Source: Rufibacter ruber | Lineage (GTDB): Bacteria > Bacteroidota > Bacteroidia > Cytophagales > Hymenobacteraceae | Reading direction: 5' to 3' | NCBI RefSeq assembly: GCF_001647275.1 | Contig: NZ_LRMM01000014.1 | Location: 1-64,000 of the forward strand | DNA: 64,000 bases | Shown: piece after piece, positions 33,745 through 43,363 of the stretch | Layout: each line of letters begins with the position of its first letter | How positions within the stretch are numbered: position 1 is the first letter of the stretch | The notes under the pieces: generated by a model | The model's database searches: none | What the model saw: the letters and a program-made list of their open reading frames with translations, nothing else | Told to the model about the DNA's origin: nothing | Translations under genes and position numbers: made by a program

Positions 33745-35532
33745 ATGGAAGCAACTAACAAAACCTTAAAAGGCGGTGAGTTCATCATCAAAGAAACCAA
33801 CGCCGCAGATATTTTCATCCCGGAGGATTTCTCTGAGGAGCAGCGCATGATGGCCGAGACGGCCCAGCAGTTTGTGCAGACCGAGGTGTACCCGTTGGTG
33901 GAGCGCCTGGACAACCACGAGGAAGGCCTGATGGAAGGCTTAATGAAAAAAGCCGGGGAACTCGGCCTGTTTGGCGTAGCCATCCCGGAGGAGTACGGCG
34001 GGCTGAGCATGGACTTTAACTCGTCATTGCTCGTGACCGAGTCAGTAGGTTCCGGGCACTCATTCCCGGTGGCGTTTGCCGCGCATACCGGTATCGGAAC
34101 GCTGCCTATCCTGTACTTCGGTACCGAAGAGCAGAAAGCCAAATACATTCCCAAGCTCGCCTCTGGTGAATGGTCAGCGTCTTACTGCTTGACCGAGCCA
34201 GGTTCCGGGTCTGATGCCTTAGCGGCTAAAACCAAAGCCGTGCTGGACGTGGAAGGGGAGAACTACATCCTGAACGGCCAGAAAATGTGGATTACGAACG
34301 CCGGCTTCGCCGATGTGTTCATTGTCTTCGCGCAGGTTGACGGCGATAAGTTCACCGGCTTCATTGTGGAGAAAGGCTATGAAGGTTTGAGCTTAGGCCC
34401 CGAGGAGCACAAGATGGGGATTAAAGGTTCTTCTACCCGCCAGGTGTTCTTAACTGACTGCAAAGTGCCGAAGGAAAACGTGCTGGGCGAGATTGGCAAA
34501 GGCCACTTGATTGCGTTCAACATCCTGAACATTGGCCGTATTAAACTGGCGGCGGCGTGTTTGGGTGCTTGTAAAAGCGTAGCAGACCTGTCGGTTAAAT
34601 ATGCTAATGAACGTATCCAGTTCAAGATTCCAATCTCCAAGTTCGGGGCTATCCGTCATAAACTGGCAGAGCAAGCCATCAGAATCTTCGCGGTGGAGTC
34701 TGCGCTGTACCGTTGCGGGCATGACATTCACGTGAAGGAGCAAGAGCTGTTGGCCGCCGGTAAAAGCTACAACGAGGCTGTGTTGGAAGCCGCCCGTGAG
34801 TTCGCTGTGGAAGCCGCTATCTTGAAAGTAGACGGCTCTGAAGTGTTGGACTACGTGGTAGACGAAGGCGTACAGATTTACGGAGGCTACGGCTTCTCAG
34901 CTGATTACCCCATGGACCGCGCGTACCGCGATGCCCGTATCAACCGCATCTTTGAAGGCACCAATGAAATCAACCGCATGCTCATTGTAGACATGGTGTT
35001 GAAAAAAGCTCTCAAAGGGGAACTTGACCTGATGGGCCCAGCCGCCAACGTGCAGAACGAGCTGATGGCCATTCCTGATTTTGGGGAGGAAGACACCAGC
35101 CTGTTTGCCGCTGAGAAAAAGTCTGTGGAGAAATTCAAGAAAGCCGTGTTGCTGACCGCCGGTACTGCCGTGCAGAAGTTCATGATGACGCTTGACAAAG
35201 AGCAGGAAGTCTTGATGTATATCGCTGACATGGCCATCCAGACCTACATTGCCGAGTCTACCATGCTGCGCGTAGAGAAACTGGTGAGCCGCAACGGCGA
35301 AGAAGCCACCAGCCGCCAGCTGGACATGATGCGCGTGGTGATTAATGACGCCGCTGACCGCATCAACAAAGCCGGGAAAGAAGCCATTGCCGCCATGTCT
35401 GAACCAGGTGATGAGCAGAAACTGTTGTTGATTGGTCTGAAGCGTTTTACCAAACTGGAGCCCTACAACACCAAAGAAGCCCGCCGCCGTATTGCCGCTG
35501 AGATGATCAAGGCAAACGAGTTCGTGTACTAA
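33745..35532 (+). CDS. Acyl-CoA dehydrogenase (long, VLCAD/ACAD9-like form)
   Basis: 595 aa. N-terminal helical domain, FAD/substrate motif YCLTEPGSGSDALAAKTKA (about 150-168), WITNAGFADVFIVFA, and the C-terminal flavin region YGGYGFSADYPMDRAYRDARINRIFEGTNEINRMLI around residues 375-410. The approximately 180-residue C-terminal extension resembles the very-long-chain class. Introduces the C2-C3 double bond in acyl-CoA, the first step of beta-oxidation. Last gene of the cluster, followed by a palindrome and a strong terminator. Confidence 0.95.
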   Translation: MEATNKTLKGGEFIIKETNAADIFIPEDFSEEQRMMAETAQQFVQTEVYPLVERLDNHEEGLMEGLMKKAGELGLFGVAIPEEYGGLSMDFNSSLLVTESVGSGHSFPVAFAAHTGIGTLPILYFGTEEQKAKYIPKLASGEWSASYCLTEPGSGSDALAAKTKAVLDVEGENYILNGQKMWITNAGFADVFIVFAQVDGDKFTGFIVEKGYEGLSLGPEEHKMGIKGSSTRQVFLTDCKVPKENVLGEIGKGHLIAFNILNIGRIKLAAACLGACKSVADLSVKYANERIQFKIPISKFGAIRHKLAEQAIRIFAVESALYRCGHDIHVKEQELLAAGKSYNEAVLEAAREFAVEAAILKVDGSEVLDYVVDEGVQIYGGYGFSADYPMDRAYRDARINRIFEGTNEINRMLIVDMVLKKALKGELDLMGPAANVQNELMAIPDFGEEDTSLFAAEKKSVEKFKKAVLLTAGTAVQKFMMTLDKEQEVLMYIADMAIQTYIAESTMLRVEKLVSRNGEEATSRQLDMMRVVINDAADRINKAGKEAIAAMSEPGDEQKLLLIGLKRFTKLEPYNTKEARRRIAAEMIKANEFVY

Positions 35533-35536
35533 TTTT

Positions 35537-35576
35537 ACGTTTTCGGCCTGTTTTGGCCAAAACAGCTCAAAAACAG
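35537..35576. repeat. Dispersed palindrome, copy 21 (first of a duplicated palindrome-terminator composite)
   Basis: With the terminator that follows, it forms a 75-bp composite that recurs at 40935-41010 with about six differences. Confidence 0.85.
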
Positions 35577-35611
35577 AACGCCCCGCTAATACAGCGGGGC
35601 GTTCTGTTTTT
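35577..35611 (+). terminator. Intrinsic terminator after the acyl-CoA dehydrogenase gene
   Basis: AGAACGCCCCGCT / AGCGGGGCGTTCT hairpin with TGTTTTT tail. Confidence 0.92.
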
Positions 35612-35904
35612 ATGATAATGTAAAAAAACTAGATGTTTGAAACTTTATTTATCATAAAACGTAGGGTCAGTTTTTTTTGCTTTTATACATAAAAAGCAAT
35701 GAGTTAATGTTTTAATATGTAAAGTTGTTTTATTTAAATTTAAGATATTGTAATTACAAACCTTTGATAATCAACATGATGAATTACTGTTAAATTAAGT
35801 ATTATTTAATTGGTTAAATAAATTTAAAAAGAATAAAAACGTTTTTCATGTCGTAATTTTTCTGCTAATTTGGCCGAAATAATCTACCAATACACCTAAT
35901 AACT
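35612..35904. other. AT-rich upstream region of the SusC gene
   Basis: About 290 bp of very AT-rich sequence with long A and T runs and no gene. It presumably holds the SusC promoter; TAATTTGG at 35866-35873 is the closest to a -7 box but one base short of TAnnTTTG. Confidence 0.5.
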
Positions 35905-38900
35905 ATGATAAAACACCTACTTTTATTACTTCTATTGGTCATAGCGAGCTTGAATTCGTTTGCCCAAATTAGAATAACCGGGCAGGTCACCTCGGGCAAG
36001 TCCAGAGAGGCGCTTCCCGGCGTAACCGTACTAGAGAAAGGCTCCCCCACCAATGGTGCTTCAACTGGCGCAGACGGCCAATTCTCTATTACAGTTCCTG
36101 GACCCAATTCAGTGCTGGTTTTCTCCTTTATAGGTTTTGTGACAAGAGAGGTGACGGTTGGCAATCAGCAGACCATCAATGTTATCTTGAATGAAGATGC
36201 ACGTGCCTTAGATGAGGTGGTGGTAACGGCATTTGGGGTGGTTCAGGAGCGGAAGGCACTGACTTATGCGGTGCAGGAGGTGGATAGCAAACTGATCCAG
36301 GAAACAAATCAGCCCAATGCTTTGAATGCTCTGCGTGGAAGAGTGGCCGGGGTGAGCATTACCAGTGCAGGCGGTACCCCCGGGGCTGGTTCTACAATTG
36401 TGATACGGGGTATCAACTCTTTAAATCCTAGTGCCAATAATCAGCCTCTTTTTGTGATAGACGGTGTTCCTGTAAGTAACCAGACAGATATTACAGGAGG
36501 AAGGGAAGGGAGCACGTTTACCAATAGCAACCGTTTTGCTGATATCAACCCAGATGATATAGCCTCTATCTCTGTGCTGAAAGGGCCTGCCGCGTCTGCT
36601 TTGTATGGATTGCGGGCTTCTAACGGTGCTGTGATCATCACTACCAAGTCTGGTCAGGCGGGTAAAACAACCTTTAATTACCGCACCTCTGTCAGCTTTG
36701 ATGACGTGTACCGTACGCCCCCCATGCAGGATAAGTACGGGCGCGGTTTCAATGGCATTTACAATCCTGCTGATTACCGGGCAGATGGGCCACCTATTCC
36801 GGCGGGAGAGCCTGTATATGACCAGTGGGACCAGGTATTCAACACGGGGCACCAGTATCAGAATAATTTTTCTTTCTCAGGAGGTACTGACAAGGCTACT
36901 TTCTACGGTTCCCTGGGCCGCCTGGACCAAACCGGGGTGGTGCCTAATTCTGAATATGAGCGAACAACCGCTAAGATTGCAGGTACCCTGCAGGCTACTG
37001 AACGGCTGAAGATAGACGCCTCTGCTAACTTTATTAATTCAAACAATACGAACCCCAGAAACGGGGTAGGTGGCTCAGGGGTCATCTCTTATGCCTCCAG
37101 GTACGCGCCAGACGTGAACATTGAAAACTATCTGAACCCTGACGGAACCCAGAACAGATATACTACGCAGTTAGACAACCCGCTTTTCTTTGCTGAGAAT
37201 GCTTACCAGACAGAAACCTTGAACCGCATCATAGGCAACATGGGGTTAAATTACAGGTTTACTGATTGGCTTGCGCTGGACTACCGTGCCGGTATTGACT
37301 ACTATGGGACCCAACGTAATGTAGTGACCCGCCCTACCGTCTTAATTTCGGCTACCAGCCGAGGCAGTATTTCTGAGCAGTACCTCACCTACCAGGAGAT
37401 TAACAGCAATTTATTGCTCACGGGAGACCGGCAGCTTAATGAAAACTTTGGACTCACGGTGTCACTTGGGAACCAGGTGACCATGATCAACACTACAGAT
37501 GTGAACGGCTCAGGAACCAACTTCATTCTGCCAGACTTTAACAGTGTGAATAACCTGGGGCAATACACCGTTCGCTCTTACCCGTCTGAACGCAACATCA
37601 TTGGGGTGTTTGGAGATGCAAAGCTGAACTATAGGGAAACCGTCTTCTTAAATGTGACAGGCCGTAATGACTGGTCCTCTACCTTGCCTAAAGCAAACAG
37701 ATCCTTCTTCTACCCATCTGTAAGTTTAGCCTACATCTTCAGTGAGACTTTAGGGCTTTCAGGTAACCGCTATTTTAACTACGGTAAACTGAGGGCTTCT
37801 TACGCGGAGGTAGGGAAAGATGCTGCCCCTTATCTGCTTGGGAACTACTACACCACCCAGGCTCCCTTCTTAGGGGTGGCGGGTGTTAGAAGAAGTGAGA
37901 CCATTGGGTCAGAGACGCTGCGGCCAGAGCGTACCAAAGGCTTTGAATTTGGGGTAGAGCTGGCGTTTCTGGGGAACAGGCTGCGTCTGGACGCCAACTA
38001 TGCTATTCAGAACTCTGTTGACCAGATTGTGCCTATCCCCACCAGCCGCTCCACAGGTTTCTCAACCTATGTGACCAATGCTGGGGAAATCCAGAACCGG
38101 GTGCTGGAGTTAGTGGTAGATGCAGATGTCATCAAAGGCGGTGACTTTAGCTGGAACACTATTTTCAACTTTTCCCGCCTGCGGGGCGAGGTGCTGGAAA
38201 TGCCAGAGGGGGTAAGCGTAATCACGTTCCAGCCAGAGAGCCCTTGGGTAAAACAGCGAATTCAGCCTGGCGGAAGACCCGGTGACTGGTATGGCTGGAA
38301 ACTTAGCAGAGTTGAAGATCCTGCAAGCCCTGCAAACGGACGGTTAGTCATTGTAGATGGTTACCCAAACGTAAACAACCAGTGGAAGGGGGCTGCACTG
38401 TCTGAAGACACTTATCTGGGAAATGCGTTCCCTGATTTTGAAGGGGGCTGGAACAACACTTTGCGGTACAAGAATTTTGAACTGAGCTTCTTGTTCAACT
38501 TCAGAAAAGGAGGCTACGCTTTTGACATTAACAGACGTATGCGTTATGGTTCTACTGGTGGCGAGGCGCCAACTGGTGCAGAAACAGAGCTCCGTAACCG
38601 GTTAGTGATTTTTGACGGTGTAGTCAATACGGGTACCACAGAGAACCCGGTTTGGGTAGAGAATACAACTCCGGTGGTGCTGGACGTGGCAAACTTCTAT
38701 AGCCAGGCTTTCAGGTACCGGTTGGCCAGTGAATATAACGGTTTTCAGGAAGCCTCTGTGCTGCGCCTGCAAAACGTAAGCCTTTCTTATACCTTGCCTA
38801 AGGGACTATTGGGGAAAACCCCCTTCTCAAATGTGACGGCCTCTGTTACAGGAAACAACCTTTGGATGTCCTCTCCCTTTGTAGGGTTTGACCCAGAGCA

Positions 38901-38997
38901 GAGCGCCTATGGGCCAGGCAGCAATGTCTTTGGTTACGTGGGTACCAATATACCCGCTACCAGAAGTGTTTATTTTGGTTTAAACTTTAGCTTTTGA
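35905..38997 (+). CDS. SusC/RagA-family TonB-linked outer-membrane receptor
   Basis: 1030 aa. Signal peptide (residues 1-21, ending SFAQ), a CarboxypepD-regulatory-like domain (ITGQVTSGKSREALPGVTVLEKG, to about 105), the TonB-box-like LDEVVVTAFG, a plug with IVIRGINSLN and PLFVIDGVPV, then a long barrel ending in aromatic YFGLNFSF. Imports nutrients through the outer membrane together with the SusD-like lipoprotein encoded next. No glycoside hydrolase, peptidase or sigma/anti-sigma pair accompanies it here, so the substrate is not predictable. Confidence 0.95.
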   Translation: MIKHLLLLLLLVIASLNSFAQIRITGQVTSGKSREALPGVTVLEKGSPTNGASTGADGQFSITVPGPNSVLVFSFIGFVTREVTVGNQQTINVILNEDARALDEVVVTAFGVVQERKALTYAVQEVDSKLIQETNQPNALNALRGRVAGVSITSAGGTPGAGSTIVIRGINSLNPSANNQPLFVIDGVPVSNQTDITGGREGSTFTNSNRFADINPDDIASISVLKGPAASALYGLRASNGAVIITTKSGQAGKTTFNYRTSVSFDDVYRTPPMQDKYGRGFNGIYNPADYRADGPPIPAGEPVYDQWDQVFNTGHQYQNNFSFSGGTDKATFYGSLGRLDQTGVVPNSEYERTTAKIAGTLQATERLKIDASANFINSNNTNPRNGVGGSGVISYASRYAPDVNIENYLNPDGTQNRYTTQLDNPLFFAENAYQTETLNRIIGNMGLNYRFTDWLALDYRAGIDYYGTQRNVVTRPTVLISATSRGSISEQYLTYQEINSNLLLTGDRQLNENFGLTVSLGNQVTMINTTDVNGSGTNFILPDFNSVNNLGQYTVRSYPSERNIIGVFGDAKLNYRETVFLNVTGRNDWSSTLPKANRSFFYPSVSLAYIFSETLGLSGNRYFNYGKLRASYAEVGKDAAPYLLGNYYTTQAPFLGVAGVRRSETIGSETLRPERTKGFEFGVELAFLGNRLRLDANYAIQNSVDQIVPIPTSRSTGFSTYVTNAGEIQNRVLELVVDADVIKGGDFSWNTIFNFSRLRGEVLEMPEGVSVITFQPESPWVKQRIQPGGRPGDWYGWKLSRVEDPASPANGRLVIVDGYPNVNNQWKGAALSEDTYLGNAFPDFEGGWNNTLRYKNFELSFLFNFRKGGYAFDINRRMRYGSTGGEAPTGAETELRNRLVIFDGVVNTGTTENPVWVENTTPVVLDVANFYSQAFRYRLASEYNGFQEASVLRLQNVSLSYTLPKGLLGKTPFSNVTASVTGNNLWMSSPFVGFDPEQSAYGPGSNVFGYVGTNIPATRSVYFGLNFSF

Positions 38998-39005
38998 TTC
39001 TTATT

Positions 39006-40448
39006 ATGAGAAAGATAATATTGAGAAAGATAATATATAGTGCAGCAGTCGCCTTTAGCACCTTGTGTATGGGTGCTTGTAGTGACCTGCTTGATGTAAA
39101 TACAGATCCGTCAAGAGTAAGTGGGGAGGAGGCGACTCTGCCTACCTTGCTTCCGTCTGCTGAGCGTTTTTCTGCCAATACGCAATATGGCGCTGCCCAG
39201 TATGGAATACAGTATCCAGAGTACCTTACAGGCCAGACGGTGAGTCAATTTGCACCGTATGGCTTTGATCAGCTGTGGCAGCCGTTTTATTCAGATGCCC
39301 TGCCTGCGCTTCAAGACATTATTGCAAGGGCTGAGGCTGCCGGTGCTTATAATTACTCAGGCATTGCCAAAACCCTGCTGGCCTTGAACCTGATGACTGT
39401 GGCAGATATTTATGGGGACGCCCCTTACTCTGAGGCAAACAAAGGAACGGCCAATCTGTATCCCTGCTATGATAAGATGGAAGACTTGTACCGGGTGCAC
39501 ATAAAAGCGCTTTTAGATGGCGCCATTGCAGACCTGGCGCGGCCACTGCCTACCCTTCCCAGCTTACAAACGGTACAGAATGACCTGATTTATAACGGGG
39601 ACCTGACTAAATGGACAAAAGCGGCCAGAGCGGTAAGAGCCCGCTACTTTCTGCACCTGAGTGAGAAGGAGCCAGCTATGCTGGCTATGGCAGCGCAGGA
39701 GGCGGCGGCGTCCTTCACGTCTAATGCAGATGACCTGCAGCTGAATTATGAGACTCAGAACCCTAACCCCTGGTTTGGCTTTTTGGGCAATGCTACAAGC
39801 AAAATCATGCAGCCAAGCTCTTATGTGATTGATTTATTGAGTGGGCGGGGTGGCAGATTTCAAGGGGTGACAGATCCCCGTTTGCCTATTCTGGTGACAA
39901 AGTCAGGCACTGGGGCTTCCTACATTGGTCTCACACCAGGTGCGGTGGCAGGTACCCAGGCAGATGTCAATGTGAACATGACGGCATCCTCCTGGCATAC
40001 CAGGGCCGTGGCGCCCATCTTGTTTATTACGTATGCAGAAATGCAGTTTATTATTGCTGAGGCTCTTTTCAATACCAATAAACCAGAGGCGTATGCCGCT
40101 TACAGGAGAGGGATAGAAGCCAGTATGGCTAAAGTGGGGGTGCCGGCAGGTGAAATCACTACCTATCTGGCCAGCCCAACCGTGGCATTGAGTGCGGCTA
40201 CTCTCACGCTTCAGGACATCATGCTGCAGAAGTATCTGGCGCTGTTTCTTCAAATTGAGACATGGGTAGATATGCGGCGTTACCAGTATAGCCAGACGGT
40301 TTACCCAGGGCTTCCGAAACCTGTTGTGAACCAACTCCCAGGCAACCCTTGGGTGCAGCGCTCTAATCTGGCAGATGAGGAGCCCGGTGTGAATACCTGC
40401 TTGCCAAAGGGAGTTACCCAGACAGACATCTTATGGTTATTCCAATAA
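39006..40448 (+). CDS. SusD/RagB-family surface lipoprotein
   Basis: 480 aa from ATG 39006; a TTG overlapping the SusC stop would add 4 residues. Lipoprotein signal with lipobox MGAC; then CSDLLDVNTDPS, the usual SusD N-terminus. Helical repeats follow (NLMTVADIYGDAPYSEA, WTKAARAVRARYFLHLS). The C-terminal part contains LTLQDIMLQKYLALFLQIETWVDMRRY. It acts as the substrate-capturing lid on SusC at the cell surface. It is 8 bp from the SusC stop, hence cotranscribed. Confidence 0.93.
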   Translation: MRKIILRKIIYSAAVAFSTLCMGACSDLLDVNTDPSRVSGEEATLPTLLPSAERFSANTQYGAAQYGIQYPEYLTGQTVSQFAPYGFDQLWQPFYSDALPALQDIIARAEAAGAYNYSGIAKTLLALNLMTVADIYGDAPYSEANKGTANLYPCYDKMEDLYRVHIKALLDGAIADLARPLPTLPSLQTVQNDLIYNGDLTKWTKAARAVRARYFLHLSEKEPAMLAMAAQEAAASFTSNADDLQLNYETQNPNPWFGFLGNATSKIMQPSSYVIDLLSGRGGRFQGVTDPRLPILVTKSGTGASYIGLTPGAVAGTQADVNVNMTASSWHTRAVAPILFITYAEMQFIIAEALFNTNKPEAYAAYRRGIEASMAKVGVPAGEITTYLASPTVALSAATLTLQDIMLQKYLALFLQIETWVDMRRYQYSQTVYPGLPKPVVNQLPGNPWVQRSNLADEEPGVNTCLPKGVTQTDILWLFQ

Positions 40449-40459
40449 ACAGCTAAGAC

Positions 40460-40915
40460 ATGAAAAAGATTAATAGTTTACTTGCTTTCTTATTGATGGG
40501 GCTTGCCTTAACATTTAGCTCCTGTGATGAAGACCCAACCGAAGATCTGGAAGAGATCATCAAAGAGGACTTGGGGTATGTGCCTAGAATCTCCACCTTC
40601 AAACTAGTTACTCCTGCCACCGCCACTGTACAGCCCGGTACCAACCTGACACTGGATCTGCGGTTCTGGTCTGAGGGCCAGATCAAGGATATTCAGTTTT
40701 ACATGCGGTCAGGGGGCCAGTTAACCAAAATAGGGGAGAGTGCATATAAGCCCGCTTATAGCAAAATAACCCGTACAGACTCGCTTCTCTTTAATTACCA
40801 GGTACCAGCTACTGTTGCCCCAGGAAGTAAGTTCACCATACAGGCACGTGTGGCAAACCAGGGGCTGGAGCAGTACCCTGCCAGAGATAGTGTGGTGTTT
40901 ACAGTTCCCCAGTAA
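40460..40915 (+). CDS. Lipoprotein in the SusE/F position
   Basis: 151 aa. Signal with lipobox TFSSC, then an acidic linker DEDPTEDLEEI and a beta-rich domain (VPRISTFKLVTPATATVQPGTNLTLDLRFWS ... KFTIQARVAN) of immunoglobulin-like pattern. Located 11 bp after the SusD gene, so it is probably an accessory surface lipoprotein of this uptake locus. No known domain name assigned. Confidence 0.8.
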   Translation: MKKINSLLAFLLMGLALTFSSCDEDPTEDLEEIIKEDLGYVPRISTFKLVTPATATVQPGTNLTLDLRFWSEGQIKDIQFYMRSGGQLTKIGESAYKPAYSKITRTDSLLFNYQVPATVAPGSKFTIQARVANQGLEQYPARDSVVFTVPQ

Positions 40916-40934
40916 GAAGCCAAATCTTTAAAAT

Positions 40935-40973
40935 GCGTTTTAGGCCTGTTTTGGCCAGAACAGCTCAAAAACA
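40935..40973. repeat. Dispersed palindrome, copy 22 (second palindrome-terminator composite)
   Basis: Direct repeat of the composite at 35537-35611, so the two copies bracket the SusC/SusD/lipoprotein locus. Confidence 0.85.
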
Positions 40974-41010
40974 GAACGCCCCGCTGATTTAGCGGGGCGT
41001 TCTGTTTTTT
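40973..41010. terminator. Terminator after the SusCD-associated lipoprotein gene
   Basis: AGAACGCCCCGCT / AGCGGGGCGTTCT with a T6 run, in a convergent gap. Confidence 0.92.
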
Positions 41011-41029
41011 TAATTGTAACGTTCTTGGT

Positions 41030-41668
41030 CTATCCGCGGCGTCTCTCCTGAATAGTCATCAAGAGCAAACTGAGCAGTATCTGTTCCTGCTCAATGACTG
41101 TGCAGGTGCTTTCTTTGTAGACGGAGAATTTGCGGGCTAAAAAGGATTTCTGCTTTTGGAGGGTAGCGACCAATGCGCCACCGGGCCGCGTGACATGGTA
41201 AGACGGGTTCAAAAAGTAACCAGTGAACAAGCCTAGAAAAGGAATTCTGCCTAAAGCAGTGTCGCTTGCCCTTACCCATCCCGCCCCTTCTCTTATGGTA
41301 AAGATGGCTTGCAGGTGCTGGTCAAATACCTGGTAATGCGCCGCCAATTCAGGTACCCATGTAACGCGGGCTACGTAGCCTAAGACCTGCCCCTTGGCAT
41401 CTAAGAACCCGAAGGAAGCAGTGAAATTTTTCCAGGGAACTGCTTTGATGGTGTAAATGGCTTCTGCCTCAGAAGCATCTTTGAAAACCGTTATCTCGTC
41501 TATAAAAGGGTCAATGTTCAATAAACTGGATTCTGAGAATTCATCATGGTGAAGCTGCTTCACATAGAGAGCTCTACGGCCGTTTGCGTCTGTGACAGAG
41601 AGCCGGTTGGCAAGGGTAGTAACCTTGAAGGAAAAATCCAGGGGGAAAAGGAGATCCTGTAGGTGCAT
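41030..41668 (-). CDS. LURP-one/Tubby-C-terminal-like fold protein
   Basis: 212 aa, no signal peptide. Alternating beta-hairpins with repeated F/Y-x-I/V patterns (LSVTDANGRRALYVKQ, ITVFKDASEAEAIYTIKAVPW, FGFLDAKGQVLGYVARVTW, YQVFDQHLQAIFTI, YHVTRPGGALVATLQ) and a C-terminal helix LLSLLLMTIQERRRG. This layout resembles the LURP-one/scramblase/Tubby C-terminal-like domain; the assignment is by pattern only. Molecular role unknown. Confidence 0.65.
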   Translation of the reverse strand: MHLQDLLFPLDFSFKVTTLANRLSVTDANGRRALYVKQLHHDEFSESSLLNIDPFIDEITVFKDASEAEAIYTIKAVPWKNFTASFGFLDAKGQVLGYVARVTWVPELAAHYQVFDQHLQAIFTIREGAGWVRASDTALGRIPFLGLFTGYFLNPSYHVTRPGGALVATLQKQKSFLARKFSVYKESTCTVIEQEQILLSLLLMTIQERRRG

Positions 41669-41720
41669 AAGTGTAGCGCTAAGGAGCTTACGTCATGTGC
41701 ATTTCTCTGCTCGGCTATTT

Positions 41721-41760
41721 TCTGTTTTCGCCTGTTTTGGCGAAAACAGGCCGAAAACGG
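41721..41760. repeat. Dispersed palindrome, copy 23
   Basis: Consensus-like copy whose arms read TTTTCG / CGAAAA and GCCTG / CAGGC; between two minus-strand genes. Confidence 0.85.
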
Positions 41761-41765
41761 AATGG

Positions 41766-43217
41766 CTATTTAAAGGTGATTCGGCTTAGCCGAAGACCCG
41801 CTGAGGCTTTAGAGGGACGGTTCACGGCAATGATGCTGTTCTCCTCCAGCCACGTGGTAAAATCTTTGACGTAGGCGGCCCCCATATCATTGGCTACGTT
41901 CAAGCCCATAGGCTTTGGCGTGTCTGAGGTGCCGGTAAGGAGATGGATGGAGCGGTTGTACAGATCTGTTTTGCCGTTCAGGGTTTCCAGCGTGAGCAGC
42001 TGCAGGCGGTTCCCAAAGAGGCGGGCACTGTAAGAGATGCCGGCAAAGCCCTCAGTGGCGGGGGCCACCTGGTTCTTTAAAATGACTGAGTTCCAGGTGG
42101 GGTTCAGGTACTCATCATAGGAGAACAGCAGCAGTTCTTTGGCGTGATAGGGACTGTTCTCGCCGCCTTCCTCATATTTCTTTTCGGCCAGTACCAGGGC
42201 CTGGCCTTCTGTGCTCACCAGAATGTCTGACAGGTAGATGTCCTCCAGGCGGTTGGCGCCGCTGGCTTTGGCCACCCGCTGTGAAAACTCAGGGGTAAAG
42301 ACAAACTCTTCCGCGAAGCGCATATTGTTGATAGCATAGTCAAACTTCACCAGTTTCAGGCTGCGGTAGTCCCCAGATTTCTCTTCGGCCACTAAGACTG
42401 CCGCGTACAGGCTGCTATCCTGGGCCAGCTGGTAATGGGTGTCCAGGACGTAGCGTTTCTCCCCGTCAAACACGCCGCCCACCATCACCTCCATCACTTT
42501 GATCTCATTGTCCTGGTTGTTGTAGCGGCGCACACTCAGGCGCATGTTGTTATCTGTTAGCAGAGACACGTATTGGTCACCGCGGTTGTCAATGTGCACC
42601 TGCGCGGTTACCTGGCCGTTGGTGCCCCCAAAATCATACGGCCGCTCTTTGATCTTATTGAGGGTGGTGGCGTCATAGACCACGGCCAGCATAGAGCGCA
42701 GCTGTTCATCACGCGTGATAGAGTGGTAGGTAACCAGTTTAGAACCATCTTCTGAGACAGAAAGGGTAAGCCTGCGGCTTTTGCTGGGTGCTTCCTGCAG
42801 TTTCTTCTGCAGCAGCTCCTTGCCCGTGGTAAGGTCAAGGATGGTGCCATACAACGCCTGGCTGCCTTGTTCCGGGTCTATGCGGTGCGTCACCACCAGG
42901 GCTGTTTTGGCGCTGACCGCAAAGGCCACCAGAGATTCTGAACCCAGAAGGGAAAAAGGAGCCGACCATCTGGTTTTCAGGTCTGCGCCATAGCGCTCTA
43001 CGGCATAGGTCTGGTTAGACTTCCGGCTCAGGATGACAAAATCAGTGGCATTGACGGGGTATGATTTACGCGCTATCTGCTGGTTGTAGTAATTCCCAGC
43101 GGTCTCAGGGGCATACGTGAAAGACGCAGACTTGATCTTTTGGCTAAAGCTGTCAGTTTTACAGAAGAATATGCCAGCTACTATAAGAAAAAGAAGTCTG
43201 GGGAAATGATAATTCAT
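41766..43217 (-). CDS. Exported beta-rich protein of unknown function
   Basis: 483 aa. Signal peptide at residues 1-26 (LLFLIVAGIFFC ... SFSQ). The mature chain shows six to seven repeated blocks of short beta strands (VILSRKSNQTYAVERYGADLKTRW, LTLSVSEDGSKLVTYHS, LYAAVLVAEEKSGDYRSLKLVKFDY), suggesting a beta-propeller-type fold. No catalytic motif recognised. Single gene, divergent from the small exported protein at 43.7 kb. Confidence 0.78.
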   Translation of the reverse strand: MNYHFPRLLFLIVAGIFFCKTDSFSQKIKSASFTYAPETAGNYYNQQIARKSYPVNATDFVILSRKSNQTYAVERYGADLKTRWSAPFSLLGSESLVAFAVSAKTALVVTHRIDPEQGSQALYGTILDLTTGKELLQKKLQEAPSKSRRLTLSVSEDGSKLVTYHSITRDEQLRSMLAVVYDATTLNKIKERPYDFGGTNGQVTAQVHIDNRGDQYVSLLTDNNMRLSVRRYNNQDNEIKVMEVMVGGVFDGEKRYVLDTHYQLAQDSSLYAAVLVAEEKSGDYRSLKLVKFDYAINNMRFAEEFVFTPEFSQRVAKASGANRLEDIYLSDILVSTEGQALVLAEKKYEEGGENSPYHAKELLLFSYDEYLNPTWNSVILKNQVAPATEGFAGISYSARLFGNRLQLLTLETLNGKTDLYNRSIHLLTGTSDTPKPMGLNVANDMGAAYVKDFTTWLEENSIIAVNRPSKASAGLRLSRITFK

Positions 43218-43355
43218 AAAAATTCATATTTAATAAGTAGACAAATATACCTCTTTACACTGATTGAAGGCTGCTTTTTATAGAATTTGCAATAAACCAA
43301 CCCATGAGCGGAATCTGTAAATTGTTAACAGTTAGATAATTGATTTTTTTGTGCG

Positions 43356-43363
43356 TATCTTTG
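43356..43363 (+). promoter_or_regulatory. -7 box (TATCTTTG) for a long-leader transcript
   Basis: TATCTTTG matches TAnnTTTG; if used, it gives an approximately 295-nt untranslated leader before the 77-aa gene at 43665. Confidence 0.45.
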
